Origin: an uncultured Muribaculaceae bacterium
Lineage (GTDB): Bacteria > Bacteroidota > Bacteroidia > Bacteroidales > Muribaculaceae
Assembly (NCBI GenBank): GCA_958436175.1
Contig: CAUBJF010000006.1
Location: 62,001 to 126,000, forward strand
DNA: 64,000 nucleotides
Direction: 5' to 3'
Positions 1-6,548 of the stretch are shown here, one piece after another. A model generated the notes under the pieces. The model did no database searches. It had not been told where the DNA came from and was given only the letters and a program-made list of their open reading frames with translations. Positions within the stretch are counted from its first letter, which is position 1; each line of letters opens with the position of its first letter. The position numbers and the translations under genes were made by a program.

Positions 1-1023
1 TTCGGGGTATGCCAGGCGGTGCAACTTCTTTGCCAGATTGTGTTCGGCATTATAACGACTCTCCCATTCAGCAACTCGTTTGCTCGCCACGTCGATTTCT
101 TTCTGGTAAGAATTGTGTTCACGGAGCAAGTTGGCTTTCAGATCATCGTGCCGCTTCTGCATCTCGGAGAGCTGCTTTTGTAATGCGGCAATCTGACTGT
201 CCTTGTCTGCAACTTCCTTCTCCAGTTTCGGTAGTTCCCCGGTTCCGAGCCAAGACAAGATACGGTTCTTGCCGTCCTTCGCTCCTTTCTCGACCTTCTC
301 CTTTTCGGCTGCAAGTTTCTCAATTTCTGCTGTCAATCTTTCGATGTCTGACTGAAGTTCGAGTGCTTGCTGACGGTTATATTGCTGTTGCGTCTGATGT
401 TTTGCACCACTCGCCACGACACCGCGTTTCAATCCGAATCCTGCCATCGCCTGCGCGTATGTGTCCTGATATTGCCGGAGCTTGCCACGTGTCATCAGCT
501 CATTGGCGCATAGCCTCGATGCCGGGGTCTTTTCCTTGTACTTCTGCTCGCCCTCGCGCTTACGGCGTGTGCGTGGTGCCGTTACAATAGGGACAACCGT
601 TGCATGAAGATGGGGAGTCTTCTCATCCAAGTGAAGCACACATGACACAAGATTATCCTTGCCGAAGGTATCATGCAGCCACTTGATATTTGCCCGGCAC
701 CAGTCATCAAGGCGACCGCCGTTGGCAAGAGCCATCATCTGCTCATGCGTGCCCGTCAGAAGCACACGGATGGCACGTGTCTGGTTCTTGCCGACTTTTC
801 TTTGAAGTCCGGCGGTCTCAATACGGTGCTGAATCGCTTGTGTGCGGTTTTGAACGCCTTCGGGGAAGGTGATAAGCTCACGGTTGAGGGGTGTTCTGCT
901 CTCGTCAGCGTTGTCGGGGATGTGCGGTTTGCCGTCGGCTGTCTTGCGCTCGATGTGGCAGGACATTCCCGAATCGTTGCCTGCGCCACGTTCCAAGTGG
1001 CACACTGCATATTGTGTTGTCAT
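1..1023 (-). CDS. MobV-family relaxase (mobilization protein), 3' end outside window
   Basis: The product nicks oriT of a mobilizable element and pilots the strand during conjugation. Translating from the ATG at 1023 gives 341 residues before the window edge with no stop, so the C-terminus is missing. The N-terminus carries the MobV HxERG-like segment (CHLERG, residues 8-13). The metal-binding motif HLDEKTPHLH spans residues 131-140, which is diagnostic for Pre/MobV relaxases. From about residue 215 on the protein is rich in Glu, Lys, Gln and Leu and reads as a long coiled coil, as in the family. It sits 340 bases downstream of the RepA-like ATPase with the candidate oriT in between. Confidence 0.9.
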   Translation of the reverse strand, partial: MTTQYAVCHLERGAGNDSGMSCHIERKTADGKPHIPDNADESRTPLNRELITFPEGVQNRTQAIQHRIETAGLQRKVGKNQTRAIRVLLTGTHEQMMALANGGRLDDWCRANIKWLHDTFGKDNLVSCVLHLDEKTPHLHATVVPIVTAPRTRRKREGEQKYKEKTPASRLCANELMTRGKLRQYQDTYAQAMAGFGLKRGVVASGAKHQTQQQYNRQQALELQSDIERLTAEIEKLAAEKEKVEKGAKDGKNRILSWLGTGELPKLEKEVADKDSQIAALQKQLSEMQKRHDDLKANLLREHNSYQKEIDVASKRVAEWESRYNAEHNLAKKLHRLAYPE

Positions 1024-1049
1024 ATAGTCTTGAATTAAATTGGTTATGA

Positions 1050-1211
1050 TAAAATTCCGTATCAATCGCAATAGAGAGTCGAGAGGAGGCTCGATGCTTG
1101 ATGGCTTTTTCGGGAGAGGTCGCAGACTTCGGCCGAAAATGCCATAATAAGCTACGGAATTTTATTACTAAAATCCTCCCTACTTTCAGCAAGCTGACAG
1201 GCTCTGTCAGC
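1050..1211. other. Candidate oriT / palindrome cluster upstream of the relaxase
   Basis: The 340-base gap between the ATPase and the relaxase contains no convincing gene but several inverted repeats. A 12-base pair of arms lies at 1050-1061 and 1153-1164. A hairpin with 5-base arms and an AGGAGG loop lies at 1079-1094. TTCGGCCGAA is a 10-base palindrome at 1128-1137. GCTGACAG-GCT-CTGTCAGC forms an 8-base-arm hairpin at 1193-1211. MobV relaxases act on hairpin-bearing oriT regions usually just upstream of mob. No nic site could be assigned by eye, so the oriT role is inferred. Confidence 0.45.
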
Positions 1212-1363
1212 AGCTCCTACAATGGGGTTATTCCGGCTTGCCGCATCCAAGAGGAAGTCGGCGATGTCGAGTTTGGCAACTCTACCTGTAGGTATTGCCG
1301 TATCGGATTTTGGTTGGGTGAGGTGTCGTGTATATATAGGCCCGCTTCATCCAACTAACTTTT

Positions 1364-2497
1364 TCAATAGTAAAAGTCCTGAAGGTAGCGGTACGGATTA
1401 CCCTTCTTCTTGCCCTTGTCCACCTGCTCGATCATCCGTTTGTTCTTCAGAAAGGTTATCAGAATCTTGAGCTTGTAATCGCTGAGTTCGATGTCCTCGT
1501 CGGCGTATGCGTCACGGAGCGCATCCATGAGTTCGCCATGCCGCAGCAATGTGTCCGGGTTGGGGAAGGCCGAATCAAGAGCACTACGGTGGGTATCCTC
1601 GGATATGTCGTGGTACGGATCCCACGCCTCGTTGCCTTTGGTTTCGGGTGTCGGCACATAGTCCTTGATGAGCTCCGGCAAAGCCTCGTCGTTAATCCTG
1701 AAGGCAAATGGAGGGAAAGAGATATCTCGGATATAGACCGCCTCGACAGTGCTGATGGCATCATCGTTCTTGTCTTTCTCGACACGGAGCACCGTCTCGG
1801 ATTTGTTGTTGATTTCGGTTCCGATGTGCCCTCTCGCGTTTTCATCACCCTTGTTCTGGTGGATGACTGTGTGGAGATGAAGATTGAATTCCTCCGTCCA
1901 ATTCATCAGATAGTTGACTATAAGAGTAGCCTCGCGCGGACTGTTGATGTCAAGCATCAGGTCTCGGATGCCGTCGATGATTACCAGCCCAACAGCCGGG
2001 GTATTCCGAATCTTATGGTCAATCATGCCGATGCGGTCTTCGACGGAATACTTGCGCAGGGCGAAATACTTTATCCTCTCGTTGATTTCCTGATTGCTCT
2101 TGCGCGTCAATGTGGCAATGCGCTTGAAAACACGGAACGCATGATAAGTGCTCTGCTCAGTGTCGAAATAGAGGATTCCGTTTTGGTTCGGAGGCATGCT
2201 GCCGCGATAATTCAGGATTGTGGAATTGGTCATCGCCGCAGCCGTCATCGCCGAAACGTTGAAAGTCTTCTTGCCCTTGGGCTTTCCGATTGAGGCACTG
2301 AAATTACCAAAGGTGCAAGCAGGAGAATCACCGATATAAATGGCAACCGGCGGCGGTGGCACCTCCTTGTCGATGTCGAGTTGCGCTTCATTGCACATCC
2401 TCTCATAACGCATTTTCGCTGGGTCTGCCGCCTGGTGGCTGCCTCCGTTCTCTGCCTCAGCGTTGAAGCTGATAAGGGGGTTATTCATCGTGTCCAT
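1364..2497 (-). CDS. RepA-like AAA ATPase of mobilizable element
   Basis: A 377-residue P-loop protein of the RepA/AAA_25 type found in Bacteroidales mobilizable elements, probably a replicative or mobilization helicase-like ATPase. The Walker A region is at the GKPKGKKTF segment (about residues 70-78) and is atypical. The Walker B region is LVIIDGIRD around residue 167, followed by a HQNKGDENARGH segment typical of RecA/RepA folds. The C-terminal third has a winged-helix look. Start choice: ATG at 2497 has AGGAGG seven bases upstream; TTG at 2503 and ATG at 2488 are alternatives. The ATG at 2488 overlaps the TGA of the upstream DUF3853 gene, so the two are translationally coupled. Confidence 0.8.
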   Translation of the reverse strand: MDTMNNPLISFNAEAENGGSHQAADPAKMRYERMCNEAQLDIDKEVPPPPVAIYIGDSPACTFGNFSASIGKPKGKKTFNVSAMTAAAMTNSTILNYRGSMPPNQNGILYFDTEQSTYHAFRVFKRIATLTRKSNQEINERIKYFALRKYSVEDRIGMIDHKIRNTPAVGLVIIDGIRDLMLDINSPREATLIVNYLMNWTEEFNLHLHTVIHQNKGDENARGHIGTEINNKSETVLRVEKDKNDDAISTVEAVYIRDISFPPFAFRINDEALPELIKDYVPTPETKGNEAWDPYHDISEDTHRSALDSAFPNPDTLLRHGELMDALRDAYADEDIELSDYKLKILITFLKNKRMIEQVDKGKKKGNPYRYLQDFYY

Positions 2498-2808
2498 CTG
2501 CAAGCCTCCTTCTTCTGCCCTGCAAGGGAAAGGGCAAGTTCAACATCCACCACTATCTTGCGCCCGATCTGACGGATTGCGGCAGTAATCCTGCCGCTTT
2601 TCTTGATGCGCGAGGCAGTGGGGCGGCTGCATCCGAAAATCTCAGCGATGCCGTCAATGCCGTAGACATATTTCTTCTCAGAGGTTGGCTGAGACGGTGT
2701 GTCGTGATTCTTCGCCTCATCATTTTGAGAGGCGGTTTTGGAGAGGAACATAAATTCCTCGCCTGTCATTTGCCACAAGGGTTTCTGTAAAAGGTCTGAA
2801 ATATTCAT
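2485..2808 (-). CDS. DUF3853-family helix-turn-helix protein
   Basis: A 107-residue protein beginning MNISDLLQKPLWQMTGEEF, the usual N-terminus of DUF3853 proteins that accompany Bacteroidales integrative and mobilizable elements. The C-terminal half (YGIDGIAEIFGCSRPTASRI) is a MerR/excisionase-like helix-turn-helix, so it probably acts as an excisionase-like or regulatory DNA-binding protein. An in-frame extension upstream to 2895 exists but crosses the promoter and is not typical of the family, so the ATG at 2808 is preferred. Its end overlaps the start of the ATPase gene. In similar elements an integrase gene often lies just upstream; here there is none before the tRNA. Confidence 0.8.
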   Translation of the reverse strand: MNISDLLQKPLWQMTGEEFMFLSKTASQNDEAKNHDTPSQPTSEKKYVYGIDGIAEIFGCSRPTASRIKKSGRITAAIRQIGRKIVVDVELALSLAGQKKEACRWTR

Positions 2809-2870
2809 TGAGATGAGAAGTGTTGTGGCTTCCGGTACCTGAAGCCGGGTGATAATTTTTGTCGACGCCA

Positions 2871-2900
2871 CAAAAGTAGCGCGCAACTTCCTCATTCAAA
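2871..2900 (-). promoter_or_regulatory. Promoter of the DUF3853-ATPase operon
   Basis: On the minus strand TTTG (2900-2897) is followed after 18 bases by TACTTTTG (2878-2871), matching the Bacteroidetes TTTG / TAnnTTTG promoter with a spacer one base shorter than usual. Transcription would start near 2864, about 55 bases before the DUF3853 start codon. Confidence 0.55.
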
Positions 2901-3208
2901 GAATATCGGCTCTCGGCACCCCAATCTTTTAAGAGAGATTGTTAAAATCAAGCAATCGGCACCTAAAAACGGTACTCGCACATGCGGAATGATGTCATTT
3001 CAGCTGACCGATTGCCATCTCAAACAGGGAGGACAAAATAAAAGGGGTTAACGTTTTGGAAACTCCTTTGACTTGGAAACTTTATTATTCTTTATGATAG
3101 CTCACAATATTATCTTCCCTCCTTTTGATTTTCCATGATACAGACGCATTTGTATGGGGCTGGGATTGTCCGGCAATTTGTATGTGTTTTTGTATGTATA
3201 TAAAATTA
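2901..3208. other. Intergenic region at element/chromosome junction
   Basis: No convincing gene, RNA or strong repeat was recognised here. It should contain the right end of the mobile element. The stretch 3120-3210 is locally AT-rich with repeated TGTATG words, but no exact copy of the tRNA 3' end was seen. Confidence 0.4.
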
Positions 3209-3241
3209 AAACCGCCGCAAGTCGTTGACTTACAGCGGTTT
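3209..3241 (-). terminator. Rho-independent terminator of tRNA-Ser(UGA)
   Basis: Arms at 3209-3223 and 3227-3241 pair over 15 bases if two G-U pairs are allowed, with a 3-base loop. On the minus strand the hairpin is followed by TTTTAATTTT-type sequence. It begins 13 bases after the tRNA 3' end, so it is the tRNA terminator (or one supplied by the element if insertion was at the tRNA). Confidence 0.8.
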
Positions 3242-3253
3242 TATCTTTGTTGT

Positions 3254-3341
<88 letters not shown>

Positions 3342-3367
3342 TATTGCGGAATCGCATTATGATACCG

Positions 3368-3399
3368 CAAAGGTACGAAATTTTTTCACTACGTGCAAA
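3368..3399 (-). promoter_or_regulatory. Promoter of tRNA-Ser(UGA)
   Basis: Minus strand TTTG (3399-3396), 20-base spacer, TACCTTTG (3375-3368): a perfect Bacteroidetes sigma-ABfr promoter. The start point would be about 25 bases before the mature tRNA. Confidence 0.8.
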
Positions 3400-3407
3400 T
3401 TAAAAGC

Positions 3408-3926
3408 TTAATAGCTTATCAGGGATGTAACCTCGGCTTCTTCGGGTAGATTCTTACGGCCCTGGAGCGCGCTCAGCTCGATGATGAAGCTGATATAGAT
3501 TTTTTTCGGATTAAGGCTCTTGACGAGATTGTATGCCGCTGCCATGGTTCCGCCCGTGGCGAGCACGTCGTCGTGGATAACGACGATATCGTCGGGAGTG
3601 ATGGCATCTCGGTGGATTTCCAGGATGTCTTTGCCATATTCCTTGTCATATTCCTGACGGATGGTATCGGCCGGCAGTTTTCCGGGCTTACGGCATGGTA
3701 CGAAACCGGCTCCGAGTTCGAAGGCGAGGATGGAGCCGCCGATGAAGCCGCGGCTCTCGATGCCGACAACCTTGGTTACGCCTTTGTGGCGGTAGAGCTG
3801 CGAGAGATCCCAGCCTATTATATGGAGGGCTCGAGGATCCTTGAACGCTGTCGTCAGGTCCTTGAAGAGGATGCCCTTGGAAGGGAAGTCGACGACGTCG
3901 CGAATTTTTGATTTGATGTATTCCAT
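3408..3926 (-). CDS. apt: Adenine phosphoribosyltransferase
   Basis: Converts adenine and PRPP to AMP in purine salvage (cytosolic). At 172 residues it has the normal family length. The PRPP-binding loop VVIHDDVLATGGT is at residues 115-127, and the N-terminal hood region (DFPSKGILFKDLT) is typical. It begins with ATG at 3926, 65 bases downstream of the mnmG stop, with the parS-like palindrome and possibly its own promoter in between. It is followed by the tRNA-Ser promoter. Confidence 0.97.
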   Translation of the reverse strand: MEYIKSKIRDVVDFPSKGILFKDLTTAFKDPRALHIIGWDLSQLYRHKGVTKVVGIESRGFIGGSILAFELGAGFVPCRKPGKLPADTIRQEYDKEYGKDILEIHRDAITPDDIVVIHDDVLATGGTMAAAYNLVKSLNPKKIYISFIIELSALQGRKNLPEEAEVTSLISY

Positions 3927-3973
3927 GTCGATTCGTATTTAAGATATTGATTTTCTATAATTTGGGTGTTCGG

Positions 3974-3991
3974 TTGTTCCACGTGGAACAA
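3974..3991. promoter_or_regulatory. parS-like palindrome (candidate ParB site)
   Basis: TTGTTCCACGTGGAACAA is a perfect 18-base palindrome. Its central 16 bases differ from the canonical parS TGTTTCACGTGAAACA only at one symmetric pair, and it matches the GTTCCACGTGGAAC form known from pseudomonads. It sits immediately after the stop codon of mnmG (gidA), a gene often close to oriC/parAB in bacteria. Only one copy was found in the window. Confidence 0.6.
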
Positions 3992-5878
3992 TTATCTTTT
4001 GCTGTCCACGTAAAGCAGGAGGATATTAACGTCGCTCGGAGAGATGCCCGGAATACGAGATGCTGAGCCAATCGTGGGAGGCTTGTGACGATTCAGTTTC
4101 TGCCGTCCTTCGGTAGATATCGAAAGGAGGGAGTCGTAGTCGATATCCTCAGGCAGAGGGATATCCTCGAGCTTATGGAGCTTGTTGGCGATAGCCTGCT
4201 CACGGGCGATGTAGCCTTCGTATTTGATGAGTACTTCGGCTGCCTCAACTATTTCCTCACGGCGGTCGGAAGGGAAGGACGATATAAGTTCGGCAAGAGG
4301 CTTTATACACTCAGCAAGGTCAGCGATGGTCAGCTGGGGACGCTGGATAAGATCCTTAAGCTTCACGCCCTGCTTCAAGGGCGCAGAATCCTTCGAAACG
4401 AGAAGTTCACCGACTTCGGCAGGCTTTACCGAAAGATTCTCGGCAAGGCTCATCAGTTCGTCGCGGAACGCCCTCTTGGAAACCATGAGTTCGTAACGGC
4501 GGTCGTCGGCAAGACCGATAGAATGACCGAGGGAAGTGAGTCGCATGTCGGCATCATCCTGGCGAAGGAGGATGCGGTACTCTGCCCTGCTGGTGAACAT
4601 ACGGTACGGTTCGTCGACTCCCTTGTTGACGAGGTCGTCGATGAGCACTCCGATATAGGCCTGGTCGCGGCCAAGAATCATCGGTTCCCTGCCGAGGAAA
4701 CTCAGCGCGGCATTAGCACCGGCTACCAATCCCTGACCCGCGGCCTCCTCGTAGCCTGTCGTGCCGTTAATCTGTCCGGCAAAATAAAGGCTGGGAATGA
4801 TGCGTGTTTCAAGTGTATGATGAAGCTGAGTAGGATCGAAGAAATCGTATTCTATCGCATACCCGGGCCTGAACAGCTGGGCATCGGCAAGAGCGGGGAC
4901 TGTCGAAAGAGCTTCTATCTGTATGTGCATCGGCATGGACGAGGAGAAACCGTTGACATAGAACTCCGTCGTTGTCTCGCCTTCAGGCTCGAGGAAAAGC
5001 TGATGGACCGTCTTGTCGGCAAACGTGACTATCTTTGTCTCTATCGAGGGACAATAACGGGGACCGATAGACTGTATCTGGCCGTTGTAGAGTGGCGAAT
5101 CTGGGAGCCCGCGCCGCAGAATCTCACATGTTTCCTCATTTGTGAAGACCGTATAACATTCTCTCTGCTTAAGGGTGGAATGTACGTCAGGCAGATAGGA
5201 GAAATGATGAAAATCCATGTCGCCGGGCTGTGGCGTTGCTTTGGAAAAATCGATTGTTCGGCCATCGAGACGAACGGGCGTACCCGTTTTCATTCTGGCG
5301 GCACGAAAACCGAGCTGCACAAGCTGTTCGGTCAGTCCATGTGCCGCAGGCTCGGAGATACGTCCCCCTGCGAACGAAACACGTCCGATGTGCATGAGGC
5401 CGTTGAGAAATGTACCGTTTGTGAGTACGACCTTGCGCGCACGAAATTCTGCGCCTTCGGCTGTAGCCACACCGGCAAGCGAGCCATCTTCGTCGAAAAG
5501 AAGACGGTCGACACTTCCCTGCCACATCGACAACTTATCCGTATTTTCGAGAATCTCGCGCCAGTTGGCCGAAAACTTATTTCTATCGGCCTGCGACCTT
5601 GGGCTCCACATGGCCGGCCCTTTGCTGCGGTTCAACATGCGGAACTGTATCGAGGAACGGTCGGTGACGATACCCATCATACCTCCGAGCGCATCGATCT
5701 CACGTACTATCTGCCCCTTTGCAATGCCGCCTACCGCAGGATTGCAGCTCATCTGGGCAATCTTGTTCATATCCATTGTGATCAGCAGCGTATGCGCGCC
5801 GATCTTAGCTGCCGCATGGGCAGCTTCGCATCCGGCATGTCCGGCACCGACCACAATAACATCGAAGTCGAAAGTCAC
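3992..5878 (-). CDS. mnmG: tRNA uridine-5-carboxymethylaminomethyl synthesis enzyme MnmG (GidA)
   Basis: FAD-dependent partner of MnmE that modifies wobble U34 of several tRNAs. The FAD-binding GAGHAG motif is at residues 11-16, CNPAVGGIAKG and the GARYCPSIE-like segment (GPRYCPSIETK) follow, and the C-terminal MnmE-binding domain is intact. The GTG at 5878 gives MTFDFDVIVVGAG and 628 residues, the usual length and N-terminus. An ATG at 5914 would add 12 residues and overlap ybeY by 23 bases; longer in-frame extensions run antisense-like through ybeY and are not credible. It follows ybeY by 13 bases and probably shares its transcript. Confidence 0.95.
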   Translation of the reverse strand: MTFDFDVIVVGAGHAGCEAAHAAAKIGAHTLLITMDMNKIAQMSCNPAVGGIAKGQIVREIDALGGMMGIVTDRSSIQFRMLNRSKGPAMWSPRSQADRNKFSANWREILENTDKLSMWQGSVDRLLFDEDGSLAGVATAEGAEFRARKVVLTNGTFLNGLMHIGRVSFAGGRISEPAAHGLTEQLVQLGFRAARMKTGTPVRLDGRTIDFSKATPQPGDMDFHHFSYLPDVHSTLKQRECYTVFTNEETCEILRRGLPDSPLYNGQIQSIGPRYCPSIETKIVTFADKTVHQLFLEPEGETTTEFYVNGFSSSMPMHIQIEALSTVPALADAQLFRPGYAIEYDFFDPTQLHHTLETRIIPSLYFAGQINGTTGYEEAAGQGLVAGANAALSFLGREPMILGRDQAYIGVLIDDLVNKGVDEPYRMFTSRAEYRILLRQDDADMRLTSLGHSIGLADDRRYELMVSKRAFRDELMSLAENLSVKPAEVGELLVSKDSAPLKQGVKLKDLIQRPQLTIADLAECIKPLAELISSFPSDRREEIVEAAEVLIKYEGYIAREQAIANKLHKLEDIPLPEDIDYDSLLSISTEGRQKLNRHKPPTIGSASRIPGISPSDVNILLLYVDSKR

Positions 5879-5891
5879 GTCAGTAGAAGAA

Positions 5892-6332
5892 TTAATGATT
5901 AGAATCCATGGCATCCCACATCGCGAGAGCCGCGTCCTCGGCAGCTTCCATAATCTCACGCTCCCCGGGACCCTTGTCGTTGATGCCGCACAGATGAAGC
6001 ACGCCGTGAATGATGACACGAAGAAGCTCACGGTCGTAGGTCGCGCCCACGAGTTCGGCATTGGAGGCCACTGTGTCGAGTGAAATGAAAATATCGCCAC
6101 GGAGCAGACCGGCCGTACAGGTATCGAAGGTGATGATATCCGTGTAGTAATCGTGCTGGAGGAACTCACGGTTCACCCTTAGAATCTCTTCGTCGTTACA
6201 AAAGATATAATTCAGCGTATGAGCCAATTTGTTATGACTCTTTGCAACCTGCGCAATCCATAGCTCAAGTCGCTGATAATCAAGCCCGGGAAGCTCTACG
6301 CCCGAGCAAAACCACTGAAAGGCGGGCATCAT
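5892..6332 (-). CDS. ybeY: Endoribonuclease / rRNA maturation factor YbeY
   Basis: Metal-dependent endoribonuclease for 16S rRNA 3' processing and 70S quality control. The signature HGVLHLCGIND lies at residues 109-119. His109 and His113 are kept, while the third metal ligand position (119) is Asp rather than His, a variant I recall from other Bacteroidetes members. It has 146 residues, normal for the family. On the minus strand TATATTTG (6358-6351), a good -7 element, lies about 20 bases before the start codon, so the ybeY-mnmG unit probably starts here with a very short leader. Confidence 0.95.
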   Translation of the reverse strand: MMPAFQWFCSGVELPGLDYQRLELWIAQVAKSHNKLAHTLNYIFCNDEEILRVNREFLQHDYYTDIITFDTCTAGLLRGDIFISLDTVASNAELVGATYDRELLRVIIHGVLHLCGINDKGPGEREIMEAAEDAALAMWDAMDSNH

Positions 6333-6364
6333 AGTGCATTAATTGAAATGCAAATATACACATA

Positions 6365-6414
6365 ATTCCCGACAAAACCATCGACTTTCACAAGCCTCAC
6401 AGATTGTCGGGAAT
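6365..6414. repeat. 11-base inverted repeat upstream of ybeY
   Basis: ATTCCCGACAA (6365-6375) and TTGTCGGGAAT (6404-6414) are perfect inverted copies with a 28-base loop. It lies between the end of the upstream barrel gene and the ybeY -7 element. There is no T-run on either side, so it could be an operator or an RNA processing structure as easily as a terminator. Confidence 0.5.
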
Positions 6415-6548
6415 CATAATCATCAATTATTAGATCTATTTTCCTATGTACTTGAAATTTAAGTCCTATTTAGATGCTTTGAGAATCGAATCTTTGCACT
6501 CCCCTACCCTACCGGTGGGAGAAAAATGGAATGTCGAAGGCTCAAAAA

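Larger units (their letters stand above)
1..3208. mobile_element. Right-hand part of a mobilizable element
   Basis: Three adjacent minus-strand genes form the usual core of a Bacteroidales mobilizable transposon: a DUF3853 helix-turn-helix protein, a RepA-like ATPase and a MobV relaxase, with a palindrome-rich gap before the relaxase that suits an oriT. The relaxase runs off the left edge of the window, so the element continues there. The right boundary is not defined; it must lie between the DUF3853 promoter and the tRNA-Ser terminator. No integrase is present in this part. Serine tRNA genes are known targets of the related NBU2 element, so the adjacent tRNA-Ser is suggestive, but no direct repeat could be shown from this window alone. 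Confidence 0.75.

Noticed and set aside
3996..4010. Second parS-like half site (TGTCCACGTA)
   Set aside because: It is not palindromic and lies within the mnmG coding region.
4085..5902. Long open frame on the plus strand opposite mnmG
   Set aside because: The minus strand encodes a full-length, motif-complete MnmG; the opposite frame has no recognisable motif and is a GC-driven shadow.
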